Source of the DNA: Tolypocladium sp. Sup5 PDA-1
Lineage: Eukaryota > Ascomycota > Sordariomycetes > Hypocreales > Ophiocordycipitaceae
Direction: 5' to 3'
Assembly: GCA_000750105.3 (NCBI GenBank)
Contig: JPHH03000012.1
Span: 310,001-374,000, forward strand
Length of the DNA: 64,000 bases
The translations under genes were made by a program, and so were the position numbers. Below the pieces are notes generated by a model. The model was not told where the DNA came from, ran no database searches, and saw only the letters and a list, made by a program, of their open reading frames with translations. Positions within the stretch are counted from its first letter, which is position 1, and every line of letters starts with the position of its first letter. Below are positions 31,568 to 44,200 of the stretch, one piece after another.

Positions 31568-34500
31568 GTCTGTGGTCGTTCCGCGCGCACAACAGTAGTT
31601 TCTAGCTGGCCCGCTGGCTGGAGGGATATAATGAACACATCAAAATAGCTGGAGCGTCTGGCGCGGCTCTTGGCTCGCGGATGATGGCGGCGGCAGCGGG
31701 GCTTCGGAACGCCACCGTGGCCCTCAAAGCTTCCGCGCACGTCCTGGTGATGTTCGGCTGGAAGCTTGTCTTCATATCCGTTCCGACCCCGATCAACACG
31801 CCGGCTCCACAGCTGGAAGTTGGGGCGGTTTTGTCCCAGGAAGGATTGGATTGGATTGTGGGCTCGACGTTCAGCGATTCATTTGATTTTTTCGCTCTGG
31901 CACGAGGGCCGACACGGACTCCCGCAACGGCACCGAAACGTATCCGAGGCCGTACGAGTACCTGTATGACGACAAGCTCGCAACTACCGGTTGCCGATCC
32001 ATCAACTCTGTGCGAACGTCGTGCTCGGCTCTCAGACGTCGGGGCTTGTCGTCGGAGCGAACAGGGTCGTACGACAAGAGAGCGAGCGCAACGCCTTGAC
32101 CTTTGGAATCTGATCCGTCACAGTTGCGGTGTGGCCATCGTTTGCTGTCTCTCAGCGACTGTTGAACGCGCTCGAGAGTACTCGTACAGAGCTCGAGCAT
32201 AGATTTTCCTCCAGACAGTCACACGTTTGCAGTCCCGACTTAGTGGCTACTGTGCTGGTCAACAGTCCTTTCAGGTGGAGGCTGGTGAACCGGCGCGGGG
32301 GGAATTGGCGCAACACCGCTAGGCTGTCCCTGGATCCCATCCGACAGTGTGGGTGTCTCGAATTCCGTTGTTGCAGCAGCCCTGCGGGCTCGTCTGCTTT
32401 CGGCAGGGTTGCGCCGTTGAGAGCCGGACGGGATGCAAGGCACAGGAAACTTGCACTGTACCAGCACAAAGTGCTCCGTACAACACTGGTGATGGTATCC
32501 CAGCCTGCGTGGGTTGAAGTCGTGCTGCAGGAGAAGCCGCCGAGAGGAGGAACTCCTCTTTCTCTATATCCGCGACACATCCATCCCCCAGGCTTCGGCG
32601 TGGGACAGCGACAAAGTTTCGGAAAGCCGCCGACGGTTGCACGACATATCCTGACACGCCGTGGTCCACGGAGCTTTGACGGCTGAAGATGTCAGGTCTG
32701 CCGATTCGAGTCGAGACTGAAGTCTGGGCTGCTGTGCTGCGGTACGGATGCATGCTCGTGACAATCACGAGCACCGCCTCCAGCGTGCGCACTGACGAGG
32801 GTGCTGGATACCGAGCAATTCGAAAGGGCCGTGTGCTGTCGCTTATCAGGGCCGATCGACAACTGCCATCTCCCATCTGTCCTCCACTCTTTCCATCGTC
32901 CATCGTCTCGTCGCTGCTCTGGCTTGGCAGCTGTGTGGCCCACAGATGGAGCTGGCAGGGGCCCTGGGACGGGCAGATTCTGGGCCAGGATCTGTATCGG
33001 CCGCCGCCGGAGGATGTGAGCCGCGGACCGTGAGAAACGTGGCAGTTGCTGCATCGCTCCCTTGTGCACTGCGACGTGTCACATGTGCCCGTCCATGGTT
33101 TGTCGTTGTCGCCCTCCTGCCAGCCCTGTTGATGGGGAGAAGAGGTCAAGTGTTGGTACGGAGTAGTCCGTACCAAGAACGCATAGGTACGGATACGGAC
33201 TACGGACTACGGACTACGGACGTACCCCTTGTACAGTACACACGTGCAACCTTACGGATAGAGCAAGCGCGTCCTGCGCACTCCTGCTAACGTACTGCCA
33301 TACATACCTGGAAGGCACGACTGCGGGAAGCTGTCGATGCCCGCCGTAGTTGCCTTGTCGTGATGCCTCGGCACGTGAGTTTGCGTACTTCACTTTCCTA
33401 CCGCACCTGTACTTGGTGCTCCATCATCACACCCCTAACATCCTCCCTCGCTTCTTGAGGCACTTCTTTTGCGTCCGCGCGCCATCCTGAGTTCTTCGCA
33501 CAGCCCCAGCCTGCCGTAGCGACCTCCTCTGCGAAGTACGCATCATGAGACGTCTCTATCCTAGTGGCGAGCCTCTACGAGTAGACTCCAATGCCAGCGG
33601 CCGCCAGGGAGAGTACGAGAGGAGGACCACTCCAGCCCCACGCGGCTGCTTCCAGACTGGAAATGGAAGAGGGCCAAAGGACAGGCCCTAGAAGCCTTGT
33701 CAATGCAAGCCCTCAAGAAGCATCGATGCTAAACCCTGAACAGTCAGTCCTCTCCTCCGCCGCACCAACAAGCTATCACCCTCACAGGGGCATGTTGGAC
33801 GACGGGTTTCTTCGCTGGCCAACGCCCAATGCATGCATTGCCACAGCCTTGGGTCCTTGAAGAAGTCCCTGAACCAGCCTAGGTGGCCGAAACCATTGGG
33901 CAGACTAGTAGTCCGTACGGAGTACGAGTACTGTAGCGCGCCTTGTCAACCCCTGGCCTTGTGGAAACAGAAGAACCCCTACTGGACTGGGGCGCCTGGC
34001 TGCACTAACGCCACCGACGACCACACATCCAGATCGCGACAGCAGACGGTGCCGCTCTTTCCGGTCTTCGCTCGCTGGTGCTGATGCTGATGCCGCATGA
34101 CTCGGATGTCCTGTCAACTGTCAGCCTCTCGCACGACTCCTACGATCTTGATGGGCCTCACAGACCCGGAGGACCCTGCCCTGGTCAGGTGGGCCGTCAC
34201 AGGTTCACACAGGCCCCATCCAGCAATGCTGCGTTAGTTCGCCACGCGGCGCTCGTCCCATCCGTCCGTCGTGCGATGGGTGCCGGATTGCACGAGCGTG
34301 TCTTGCTCTGCGCCTTTTCCTTCGGCAATTCGTGAGAGTGTGATGAATGCGCTGTCCCGTCGTATAGTTGCACGATGGATGTCATCACAGGAAGCGGACT
34401 AACAGCGTCCACCGTGGCCCACTTGCGTTGCTGCAAAGACGGCTCGCTTTGTCGCCTCCAAGCGGCCTCACTTTCCGGACTGAGCAAACACCCTGAGCCG

Positions 34501-35006
34501 GCCGTCGATAGGTCATGCATGAGCGGCGCTGCGGGCAAGGGAGGACCCGGACAGCTACGACGGGGCCTAGAGCAATAGCCTCCAAGTTCTTCATGAGTGG
34601 ATGCTGGCGTTCCTCCCACCTTATCCACCCCTCCTCATCAATCTCCAATCTGCTAAACGTTGCCATTAACCTGCATATCCTGGCGTCGATCTACTGCTGG
34701 TACCTTACATCTTTCTCCAATGCTCTGAACCTAAAGAACCCGTACCCGCCACACGCACCCCTGGTTTTATCGGTGGTCAGGTACATTACCGCAGGCCGTC
34801 CCCTCTACACCTCGTCATTACTCGTTTACCCGTTCTCTCTCTTTTTATTTGCTTGTTTTGACTCCCCGCTCGTTCTCGTCTCTAAATCACGGCTTGGCTC
34901 TTGTCTGTTTCCCTTACAGTCTTCCTTCTGCATCCCGTTGTCTATTTCAAAGGGCAGTCAGGATATGATCTTCGGCGGCGGCTCCAGCCTGTAACGTGGA
35001 GTCGAT
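31568..35006. other. 3.4 kb gene-poor stretch with repeats
   Basis: Upstream of both the kynurenine formamidase gene (-) and the 7TM receptor gene (+). No gene recognised; a 285-codon minus-strand frame at 32319-33176 overlaps other open frames and has no motif. The stretch carries an inverted repeat and tandem TACGGAC copies near 33153-33221 and another palindrome at 33912-33921. The last 400 bp are pyrimidine-rich, as expected for a fungal promoter/leader. Confidence 0.5.
33153..33221. repeat. Inverted repeat plus 7-bp TACGGAC tandem array
   Basis: 33153-33176 is a perfect hairpin: arms TTGGTACGGA and TCCGTACCAA around a 4-base loop. Immediately after, TACGGA at 33188-33193 is followed by four perfect 7-bp TACGGAC copies at 33194-33221, then a GTACC. 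A related perfect palindrome TCCGTACGGA lies at 33912-33921. Confidence 0.9.
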
Positions 35007-36542
35007 ATGGCGGGACAGGATGTTGACCTGAGCGAGAATATCGGCAGCTCCTTGGTGGGCACATGCATCTCATTGCTCGTGCTGAGTTGGGTCGCTGTTG
35101 GCCTGCGGACGTACACGAGAGCGGTATTGATGAAGAGTTTTCAGGCCGATGACTGGCTCATGCTTGTTGCTCAAGTTGGTTGCCCCTCGAAGCGCCGCAT
35201 CATTGTTTCTATAACTAATGCGGCTACCAGTTAATATTTACCGTTTCGTGTGCGATGATATTGGAAGGCGTCGAAAGGGGATTGGGCCGGCATAACAATG
35301 CGGTCTCCACAGATGATAAGGTTGCAGCTCTCATGGTATGTATTGGAGCTCATCGAGCACCCAAGCCCACCAGCAGCCGCTTACACTCGGACAGTGGCAA
35401 GCCCTTGCGACTGCAACTTACATCCTCGACATGATGTTCATCAAGCTCAGCATCGGCATCTTCCTGCTCCGCCTCTCTGTTGGCAACGTTTATAAATGGA
35501 TCCTGCGGGTTAGTCTGGTTGTTATTGCCCTCTGGAGCATGGGCGTGTTCCTCTGGGACGTCTTTCAGTGCACTCCGGTCGAAAGGCAGTGGGATGATAG
35601 GATCCAGCACGGTCACTGTGCTAGTCCGGGCGAGATTATCTCGGCGGCTTATGCCATCAGCGTCATGACCGTCCTGTCAGACTGGCTCTATGTAAGTGTT
35701 TGCGCGAAGTGAACTGCGAGGACGTGAGGCTAATACGTGTCCGCATAGGCTCTTCTACCGATCCCTATGCTTTGGAGCGTCAAGATGACGAAGCAAGCCA
35801 AGGCAACTGTGATTGTCATTCTTGGCCTCGGTATCTTGTACGCCCTCGCCCGGATGCCCTGCCGATATGTGGTTCAGATAACTGACTCCACGCAGTGCCA
35901 GCGTCGCTACCCTGATCAGACTCAAGTTCTTGGCTGGACTCGAACAGCAGGACGATCTCATGTGTAAGTGCTACTTCGCCCCGAGTACCCTCCACCATCT
36001 AACCGCGTCCAGTCGCGGCAACCGACGCTATGGTTTGGACCCTGGTTGAACCGGGCGTTGCCATCGTTGCCTCGAGTTTGGCGACGATCCGACCCCTCTT
36101 GCGAGCGATGAAGGTCCAGGGCTTCCAGTCTACCGATAGAACGCCCAGCACCGGAATCTCTACCGGTGGACGGTACGCACACAACAGTCGAGCGACGACG
36201 GCGCGTGGGTCCATGCCCGGATACGGCCCCAACGACGTATCGCTTCATCACGTCGGATACGGAGCCGAGCCGAGAGAACAAGACTTCCCGGCGAAACATA
36301 TCGGCCTGGCATTTGACGAGTACCACAAACAAGCGGCTGCTGGCCATCAACGCGCCGATGGTGGGCGGGAGAGCGATGGCAAGAGCGAAATATATGTAAT
36401 TGAGGGCAGCAAAAACTCGCCAACGTGGAGTACGCAGGACTTGCACCCGACGAATCGGTCGCTCGACGACTTCCACGACCTCGAGGAGCAGAGCCAGGAG
36501 AATGGGCACGTCGGCCTCGGCGCTCCCAGCAGAAGGAGATGA
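35007..36542 (+). CDS. Fungal rhodopsin-like 7TM (PTH11-related) membrane protein
   Basis: Six exons: 35007-35174, 35231-35335, 35395-35691, 35749-35837, 35896-35963 and 36013-36542; 418 residues. Each join was fixed by phase and by family phrases. Seen: seven hydrophobic segments with GLRTYTRAVLMKSFQADDWL after helix 1, ILDMMFIKLSIGIFLLRLSV, FQCTPVERQWD (conserved Cys), LSDWLYALLPIPMLW, ASVATLIRLKFL and WTLVEPGVAIVASSLATIRPLL. These are the signatures of the fungal rhodopsin-like integral membrane family related to PTH11. The C-terminal about 125 residues are a hydrophilic, Ser/Asp-rich cytosolic tail. PTH11 itself is a receptor for surface sensing in a plant pathogen; the ligand of this protein is unknown. 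Donor GTTGGT of intron 1 is weak, and exon 4 ends at GTACGC, both less certain than the rest. Confidence 0.87.
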
Positions 36543-37607
36543 TACCAATGCGAATGGGAGGTTGGACATTGTAATTTACGTCTGTACTTGTCTGCGATAC
36601 CCGGGCCAGGGATAGACGGTGCGTGTTTCACGTTTCTGGGCACCGAGGGAACCGGGTTTGTCTTTCTGCAAGGTGGTACGGTCATGATACCAAAGAGGGC
36701 AGCGGGTTTTGTTTTCGCTCAATGGATAGAGGCAGGGAGGGTTACACACATATATACGGACAGCGAATATACTGGAGCATTTCGGGCCATTTGGGGGGGG
36801 GGGTTCATGCTTTGAGGGGGCACAAGGGCATCCAATGCAGAGCATTATTCTCGTCACCCACAGGTATGGCGCGAGAGTCGGGATGTGAGCACGCGCATGA
36901 ATGCAACGGGATGCAAACGTGTGGGGAACGGTGGAGCGTCACCGTGTATCCGATTTCCTTCTGGATGCACAGAAGCGACAGGGATGGCACATCCGGGGGA
37001 GGCGCGGACCTCGATGCGACGGCGGTGGTGGTCTTTTTGGAATTTCTTCATTTGATACTCATTTGGTGCGGCGTCGCCCCTGGTTCTACCTTACTGTGGT
37101 AGATTCCATTCTCACCTGCATAAACACACTGCAGCAACTGACTAGGGACTAACTGCATAGGCCGGGCCAGGCTGGGCCGCCGCCAGTGGAGCAGGGTGTT
37201 TCCCGGCTGCACCCCGTCCACAAACTCGCGAGCTGAAACGGGTCGTGGTGCCAGCTAGCCAGGGGTATCCATTAATATTGGCTTGGGTTTTTTTGCGCGT
37301 CCCTGCCACTGTGCTGCCGCCGCCGCCTCATTTTCCCTCTCGGAGTACTGCTAGCAGCAGTGGAGGCAGAGAAAAATATCCCAAAGATTTGGTGGCGTTC
37401 TTGAAGGCGACGTTGGCGCGAACCCCAAGGAGTGCGTGCCAGAGTGCCAGGAGGGCGGGCTTGCATGCGGAGGACGGGAGTTGAAAAGGAGGGCAAGTTT
37501 GGCGGGTTGCTCAAAGAGGTGCAAGACGCCGGCCCAACAACAAGTGGTGGTGGATATGTGATTTGGTTGTTGGCTGTCGGTTGTTGTCAGATGTTGGTGG
37601 ACTTTCT
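36543..37607. other. Intergenic region, convergent tail-to-tail
   Basis: Holds the 3' ends of the 7TM gene (+) and the RPC4 gene (-). A run of ten G residues sits near 36791-36800. No gene recognised. Confidence 0.55.
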
Positions 37608-39277
37608 TCATCCGGCAATCAGCTCCTCCGGTGCGACGTTCCACTCCTCCTCCTCGTTCCACACCGGGGCGAGGACGAAGCGGCCCATGATCTTGCCCAT
37701 GCCGATGCTATCGCCACCGACGACGCCATGCTGCGGCTTCTCGTCGTTCTCCTCGACGATGACGGCCGTGGTGAGGAAGTTCATGCCTGCAGCTGGGCTC
37801 ATCTCGAGCGTCATGCCACCCCAGTCGAGCTCGACCTTGCCCGACTTGCGAACGTTGAGCTTGCCGATCATGCCGCCCTGGGGGAGCAGTTGGGACCGGA
37901 AGCCGTCCCGCTCCTCCTCCTCCTCCTCCTCCTCCGCCGTGGTTGCTTGCCGGCTGACGTCTTCCAAGGTGAGGTCGACTGGAGCCGCGTCGCTTGCGCT
38001 GGGGACGGCGTCGAGCATGTTAAACGCGTCTGGCTCCTCCTTGACCTTTAGTTTAGGTTGAGGCGCGGCAACCTGCTTGATAGGCGGTATCAAAGGCGGG
38101 AATTGGAACAGGTACATCCTCCCATCCTTGTTCGTCGGTCCTTCCGTCTTGGTCTCTCCATCCTCGGTGACTGTAACTGCTCCCAGCTCGCTGGCAAGAA
38201 GGTTCATGTCCGTCTGGATCGTCTTATCCTCGGGATCCTGCGGGACCTCCTTCCTGGGCTTCATCGCCAGAGCAGACTTCTTTTCCTTTCCAGGCGAAGA
38301 CTTGATGTCGGCGTCGAGGTCCATTGGATCCTCGGTCCCGGGCTCTCTCTTGATGGGGACCTCCGTGCCCGCCTTCGTATCCCATACGCCTTGCTCCTCT
38401 GGCTGCTCTGTCGGCGGTACGGTGCCGTCTCCATCAACCCAGAGGCTCTCTTCATCGCCATTGGCCTTTTCTGCAGCCTCCAGCTCTGCCGTAGTAGCCA
38501 CGACGACCCCTGTCTCCTTGTGTTCCCTTCGGTATATGCCTATTGGCATTGCGCTGGATGCTCGGTTGCTCAGCGCGGCCATCATGGCTTCGTCATCGCT
38601 GTCGAGCTCCTCGTCGGGAGTCATGACATGAAGCTTGTCGGCATTGATTCTCGCCTCCCGCATCCGTGAGGCGTCTGCTTGGCTGAATCCCTTAGAGTCG
38701 GACCTGGAGGACCTGCCGCCGCCGCCGCCGCCGAAGCCGCCGCCACCAGGTCCCCCGCAGCCGAACCAACCGCCTGCTCTGCCCGAAGCTGCGTGTCATG
38801 TCAGCGTGATCTATCTTTTCAGCGTGGAGACTGGAGCGACTTACATCCAGCAAGTCCTCCTGAGAACGGCCCGCTGGCGGTCGACGTGCCTCGGCCCCAG
38901 CCACCTCTGCTGCCCATTGCGTCTCCGCGGCTTCTCTTGCTTCGATACCGCGAGCGACCTCGGGCCCGCCGCTCTTCGGCCGCCCTGTCGCTCGCCTTCT
39001 TCTCTTCCAGTCGCGCGAGGGTGTCTCTGTCGGCCTCATCTCTTCGGATAGCCTTGGGTCGAAATCGGCCGGCAGAAGGCGCGCGAGTCGCTCGAGTTGT
39101 TGTGCCACGGCGTGCCGCTGTGCTCGGGGCGACAGCGCTGTCCGAAGCTGCTGCCGCTGTTGGCTCGACTGGAGCCGCGCTGCCAGCTTCGTCGGTGCTT
39201 ACGGCTGCGGCTCGTTGGACGCCGGCAGCCGCGGCGCCCCTGCGGCCCCCTCTGGCGGTTGCCCTTCCGCGAACCAT
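37608..39277 (-). CDS. RPC53: RNA polymerase III subunit RPC4 (C53)
   Basis: Exons 39277-38845 and 38788-37608; intron 56 nt, phase 1; 537 residues. RPC4 pairs with RPC5 (C37) on RNA polymerase III and acts in initiation and termination of tRNA and 5S genes. Seen: a basic, Ala/Gly-rich N-terminus with RFRPKAIRRDEADRDTLARL, a Gly-rich stretch (GGGFGGGGGG), a long acidic/Ser-rich middle with KVKEEPDAF, and the conserved C-terminal domain: MYLFQFPPLIPP, LPQGGMIGKLNVRKSGKVEL, WGGMTLEMSPAAG and the terminal GRFVLAPVWNEEEEW. A glutamate run near residues 432-439 comes from a CTC/TCC repeat at about 37912-37935. The start at 39277 gives the usual MVRGRA-type basic beginning. Confidence 0.93.
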
Positions 39278-39712
39278 GTTGACTGCCTGGCTAAAATGAA
39301 GGTGGAGTCATTGAATATGAAGGCGACTAGTGACGATGCGACGAGTTGCGATGGTTCTGTGATGAAGCAATGGAAACTCCGGAAAATTTGGGCGGTGGAG
39401 GGGCATCATGGTGGGGGACGAAGTTCTGCCGTTTTTAGCGTCCTAAGGGCTACAGGGTAGCAGCAGCGCGCCGATGGTCGGAAAGGCATAAAACCACCTT
39501 TCAAAGGCGTCTATCTATCAGGTGTCGTGTTGTTTGAGATGCTCCTCTTCTGTGGTTGCGAGGTGTATGCTGCCAACTGTCTCACCACACTGGGTTGTGC
39601 GGCAGCATACGTCATTGCAAGCTGCAAAGTCCCCAAAGCATACAGACAAGCTCTCCAAAGTTGACATGGGTATCATTCATTCATATACGTACAAATCTTC
39701 GCAGCAAATCTC
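39278..39712. other. Intergenic region between RPC4 and UreD genes
   Basis: Both neighbours lie on the minus strand, so this 435 bp holds the RPC4 promoter and the UreD 3' end. No gene or repeat seen. Confidence 0.55.
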
Positions 39713-40714
39713 TCATCGTACACACATCAAAGCCGCCTCGCCAAACCGGGCATCAATGGTACCCTCTTTAACGAGCATAGACCCTATCCATACCCTCCCC
39801 GCTTCAACTGCTGGGGCTGCAAACTTGACCACCACGCAGCCTCTGACATGCGCTGCCGACCACAAGACGCCCTGGTTCTTTTCCATTTCGATTCTTTGGG
39901 ATCGCCACTGCTCAAAGTTGGACATGTTCTTGGCTTCGCCCTCTCGGTCCTCTTTGGAGCGGAAATCTCGGGCCCCGAGGCGCGGCAAGGCATCAAACTC
40001 GGAGAGAAAGAACTTGCCCAGCGGTTCCACCATCGTGCCTCGAAGGATAAGCGTCCCAAAGATGGTCATCTTGTGCATCGTGTCTCGCAGAGGTAGACCG
40101 ACTGCCGTGCTGCCCTCTCCGGAGAGAAGGACTGCATCTCGGACCAAAAGTCGATCCCTTGGTTGGTCGGTGCCGTATAGCCAAACCTCGTTGCGGCCGT
40201 TCCATTTGACGAAGCTCCAGTTCTCTCCTCGGGCAGTACGGCCGGCAGTTACCCAGTCCAGGAGGCACAGGGAGCACCGGCTGGCCATCTTGAATATCTG
40301 CGTCTGGGCATACACACTGTCTTCGAATGGCTGAACCGGATCTGGCAGGAGGCACAGTGCCGAGTCCTGATCCATCTTGACGTGCATGTTCTGGCTCGTG
40401 ACGACATCTGGAGACGGGGACTTGAAGATCTTGGTGTGGCCCTGGGTGATGAGGCTAAGGCTGGCTCCGGCCCGGATGTCGATGGACAGGTTGACGGAGT
40501 CGCCGCCAACTAAGCCGCCGCCGTAGGATAGGAGAAAGACGAGGACGCTCTTCTGGCCGCCGGAGGGAGAGGTCGGCGAGATGAGCTTCAGAGGGTACTG
40601 GTAGACGATGGTCTCAAGCCCATTCCCTCCAGAGGGGAGAAGCTTGGCGACGATTTTGCCGTCTCCGGGCGACGCCGATGTCTTGGGGAACGGGTGGCTC
40701 CATACTTGAACCAT
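39713..40714 (-). CDS. ureD: Urease accessory protein UreD
   Basis: Single exon, 333 residues. UreD acts with UreF and UreG to load nickel into apo-urease in the cytosol. Seen: HPFPKTSASPGDGKIVAKLL at the N-terminus, LVFLLSYGGGLVGGDSVNLS (the GGG-V-GGD turn of UreD), GASLSLITQGHTKIFKSP, LLPDPVQPFEDSVYAQTQIF, DWVTAGRTARGENW and the C-terminal WSAAHVRGCVVVKFAAP. All are family landmarks in the right order. I chose the ATG at 40714 (MVQVWSHPFP); the frame extends to 40777 only with a non-ATG codon. The other urease genes are not in the window, which is normal for fungi. It shares a 573 bp divergent promoter region with the cohesin gene. Confidence 0.94.
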   Translation of the reverse strand: MVQVWSHPFPKTSASPGDGKIVAKLLPSGGNGLETIVYQYPLKLISPTSPSGGQKSVLVFLLSYGGGLVGGDSVNLSIDIRAGASLSLITQGHTKIFKSPSPDVVTSQNMHVKMDQDSALCLLPDPVQPFEDSVYAQTQIFKMASRCSLCLLDWVTAGRTARGENWSFVKWNGRNEVWLYGTDQPRDRLLVRDAVLLSGEGSTAVGLPLRDTMHKMTIFGTLILRGTMVEPLGKFFLSEFDALPRLGARDFRSKEDREGEAKNMSNFEQWRSQRIEMEKNQGVLWSAAHVRGCVVVKFAAPAVEAGRVWIGSMLVKEGTIDARFGEAALMCVR

Positions 40715-41287
40715 GTTGCGCGGGAGAGCGAGCGAAATGGCCCCAATGTTGTATGAAGGTTGTCGACGGAGCAGCAACGTCAGGCGTCAAGAAGCATGTT
40801 TCTTGTAAGGCAGCCTCGCACCCCGCGCAGTCCAACGTTCCCATTACCTACAAGAAAGCATCCGAGGATAGGAGCGGGTGGCACCCTAGCAAGAAGGTCG
40901 CAATGTGTGTAACCTCAAAGCATGTTGGTGGCCCAGCTCATTAGTTCAGTTGGCGCTGCGGACGGAGGCTGGAGGTGCTGAATGCATGCAAAACGTCGCG
41001 CGTGACGCCACGTTGGGGGCCGTGAGAGGAGACCTGGCGCTCTGATTGGCTGGCCGGAGGAAAACACCGCGGTTTTGCCGGCTCGACACATGGCCTCCAC
41101 CGGTCCCCACTTTTAGCCAAAATAACCCCCCCAGCCAGAGACAGCAGCCAGGCTGAACGCCAACGCGCGCCAGGTCGCCAGAAACATCAATATCGCGATC
41201 CCACGACGGCGAGACGCTGTGCCTGCCCCTACGCCTCCTCTGCAGATGCCGCCTGCGTGAATACTCCGACTGCCCTCGCGATACACC
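40715..41287. promoter_or_regulatory. Divergent intergenic promoter region, ureD / SCC3
   Basis: A 573 bp gap between two divergent start codons, so both promoters lie here. No clear TATA box. The CGCGCGTGACGCCACG and GCGCGCCAGG stretches are GC-rich but I do not assign a factor. Confidence 0.45.
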
Positions 41288-44200
41288 ATGGACGCCAGCC
41301 CCAGCGCATCGCCGGACCCCGACTCCACGGCGCGTCGCAGGTCCGGACGCGTCGTGAAGGTGCCCACCAAGTTCGCGCCGGAACCCGCTGCGTCGGCCGC
41401 GTCGAAGCGCAAGCGAGGCGAGCACGACGGAGACGATGCCGAGGACGAGGAGCCCGAGTCGGACGAGGAGATGAGCGATGATGTCGACGCCGCCAGCGAC
41501 GAGGACCACCCGGCGCCCAGGTCACGGAAGACACCGGCGCGAGGCGGTCGCGCGACGAAGCCATCGCTGAAGAAGCCCAAAATCAACGGGACGCAGCCTG
41601 CAGCGGCGGGACATGTTGCTCGAATCCCCAGTAGGCCCAAGAAGACCGTCCGCATCGAGGCTGGAGAAAAGGGAACGGGCATCTTTGGTGGGTTCCTTAA
41701 AGCCTCGCCAGACTGTCGCCAGGCAGGCAATTGAACCAATACTGACCCAATCGCAGCCGATATCTTTGGCTCAGGCGATGCCTCCGATACCGTCGCCCAA
41801 CAGTGGCTGGAGAAATACAGAGAGGACAGCGCGAATGCCATGAGCGATCTCGTCAACTGCATCCTGCAGTGTGCCGGGTGCGACCTGGAGGTGACTCCCG
41901 ATGACATTCGCGACCCCGAAAACATCCCCAACAGATTGATAGACCTCCAGAGCGTCTACCAAGAGGTGTGTACGCACTTCCCAGCTTCGATTGGATGACA
42001 CTGACACGGCGCAGCAACAAATCACAGACTATCCCCTGATTTCCAGAGCCAAGAGCACGCGGCCGTTCCGGGACCTGCTTGTTGGATTCTTCCAGTCGTT
42101 GGTCGCGCTGCTACACGAGACCGATGTCCTCTACAAGGAGCCCGACTTTATGGACAACCTCCACGCGTGGCTGGCTAGCATGTCGTCTTCGTCGTTGCGA
42201 CCTTTCCGCCACACGGCAACGACGATATCGCTTGCTGTGCAATCGGGGCTGGTCGAAATCGCGGGCGTCCTCGACCGAAGAATAGCGACAATCGAGCAAC
42301 AGTCACAGGCCGCAAAGAGGGGCAAGAACAAGACCAAGGCTGCCGAGATCCAGCGCGGCCTCGACGAAGCGAACGGTTATCGGAAGGCGTGTAGCGAGGC
42401 GATCCAGTCCTTTTTCGAGACCGTCTTTGTCCACCGATACCGAGACGTGGACCCCAAGATTCGCACAGAGTGTGTTGAGGCTCTGGGGTCTTGGATTTGG
42501 CACCTCCCGACCGTCTTCATGGAGCCAGGCTATCTACGGTACCTCGGGTGGATGCTATCGGACACGAACGCCCCAACTCGCCATGAAGTTTTGAGGCAAC
42601 TGCACAGAGTGTTCAAGCGCGACGCGCAGCAGCTTGGGCACTTTATCGACAGATTCAGGCCCAGACTAATTGAGATTGCGACAGTGGACTCGGAGGTTTC
42701 TGTCCGAGTTGCGGCCATTTCAGTCATCGATACTCTTCGCGCTGCAGCCCTTCTGGAGCCCAACGAGATTGACGCCATCGGAAAGCTCATATTCGATACC
42801 GAGCTGAGAATCCGCAAGGCTGTGGTCAATTTCTTTGTCGCTTGCATCGAAGACGTACACGAGGGCAAGATGGAAGAAATCGGTGGAGCCGATGCTCTAG
42901 ACGAGCTCGACGACGTGGACGAAGACGACTTCGACTCGCCACGCAAAGAATGGGTCAACATCAAGTGCCTGGTGGAGACCCTTGCCATCTACGATGCCCA
43001 AATCGAAGAGTCGCAACAGAATGGGGCTGGCGCGGACCTGGACGTCGCTGCGGACTTTATGGAGGCGGCAGTGCCGGATACCAGAATCTCGCTCGCAGCC
43101 CAGGTGCTCTATGAGAAGCTCCCAGAGGTCAAGACGTGGGAGATCCTGGCTGGCTACCTGCTCTTCGATCACACCACCAGCACAAAATCCAAGTCCAAGT
43201 CCAAGTCGAAAGCCATTTCCACAGAAGCGGCTTTCAAGAAGGCCGTGGCGCCTAGTTCCGAGGAAGAGTCAATACTCCTCGATGTCCTCAGCTCAGCAAT
43301 CAAGTCGAGCCTAGCGCAAACGGGTGACCACGACAAGAACAGGCGCAAGGTCCATCGCTCTGAGGCTGCCGAGGCGCAAGAAGAGATTGCGCTTGAGCTC
43401 ACGACAGCCATCCCAAAGCTGTTGAACAAGTTTGGCGCGGAGCCCGAAACGGCGGCAATTGTCCTCCGCCTGGAACACTTCCTCAACCTCGACGTCTTCC
43501 AACAGCTTCGCCAGGACTCCTCCAAATATGAGAAGCTCCTCGACGAAATCAGCACACAGTTCAACAGACATGATGATAAGAGAGTCTTGTCTGAGGCTAC
43601 ATCGGCTCTTCTACACGCGCGCCAGTATGAAGAGCTCGAGGAGTTGACGGACAGCAAGCTGTCTCTGCTGTGGGAGAATGTTATCAATGCGCTCCGCAAC
43701 TTTGACAAGACGTGCGAGCTCACAGTCCGCGGAAACCTGGCAGCGGCTCCTCTCCGTGAGTTGTCAACAGTCTTGCTGAAAACCAGCAAGCTGGCCAGCA
43801 TATCAGATTGCGTCGATGCCCTGGAGGCAGGCTCGAGATCTAAGGAGTCGAATGCGCCCGCCATCCAGATCCTCAGCAATATTGTGCACCGAGGCAAGTA
43901 TGAGCCACAAGAGGACGAGATTGACGACCTCGAGGACGAAGTCGTTTCGTTTGCTGTAAAAGCCTGCCAATTCTACTTCATGTGGAAGACGCGGGCGCTG
44001 TCCAAGCTTCTCTCCGCCGGCACGGGCATCCCGGACGCTGAGCTGGATCGGTTATCCGTCTTGCGGCAGTCGTACCGCCGGCACCTGATTGAGACGTTCT
44101 CATCTCGGGCGGCCATTGACCAGCTCCGTCTGTTTGCCACCGGGAGCCTCTGCGATCTTCATCTCACGTTTGCCATTCTCCGCCCGCTCATCAAGAACTT

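Noticed and set aside
32319..33176. 285-codon minus-strand open frame
   Set aside because: It overlaps open frames on the other strand, runs through the TACGGAC-flanking repeat region and has no recognisable domain.
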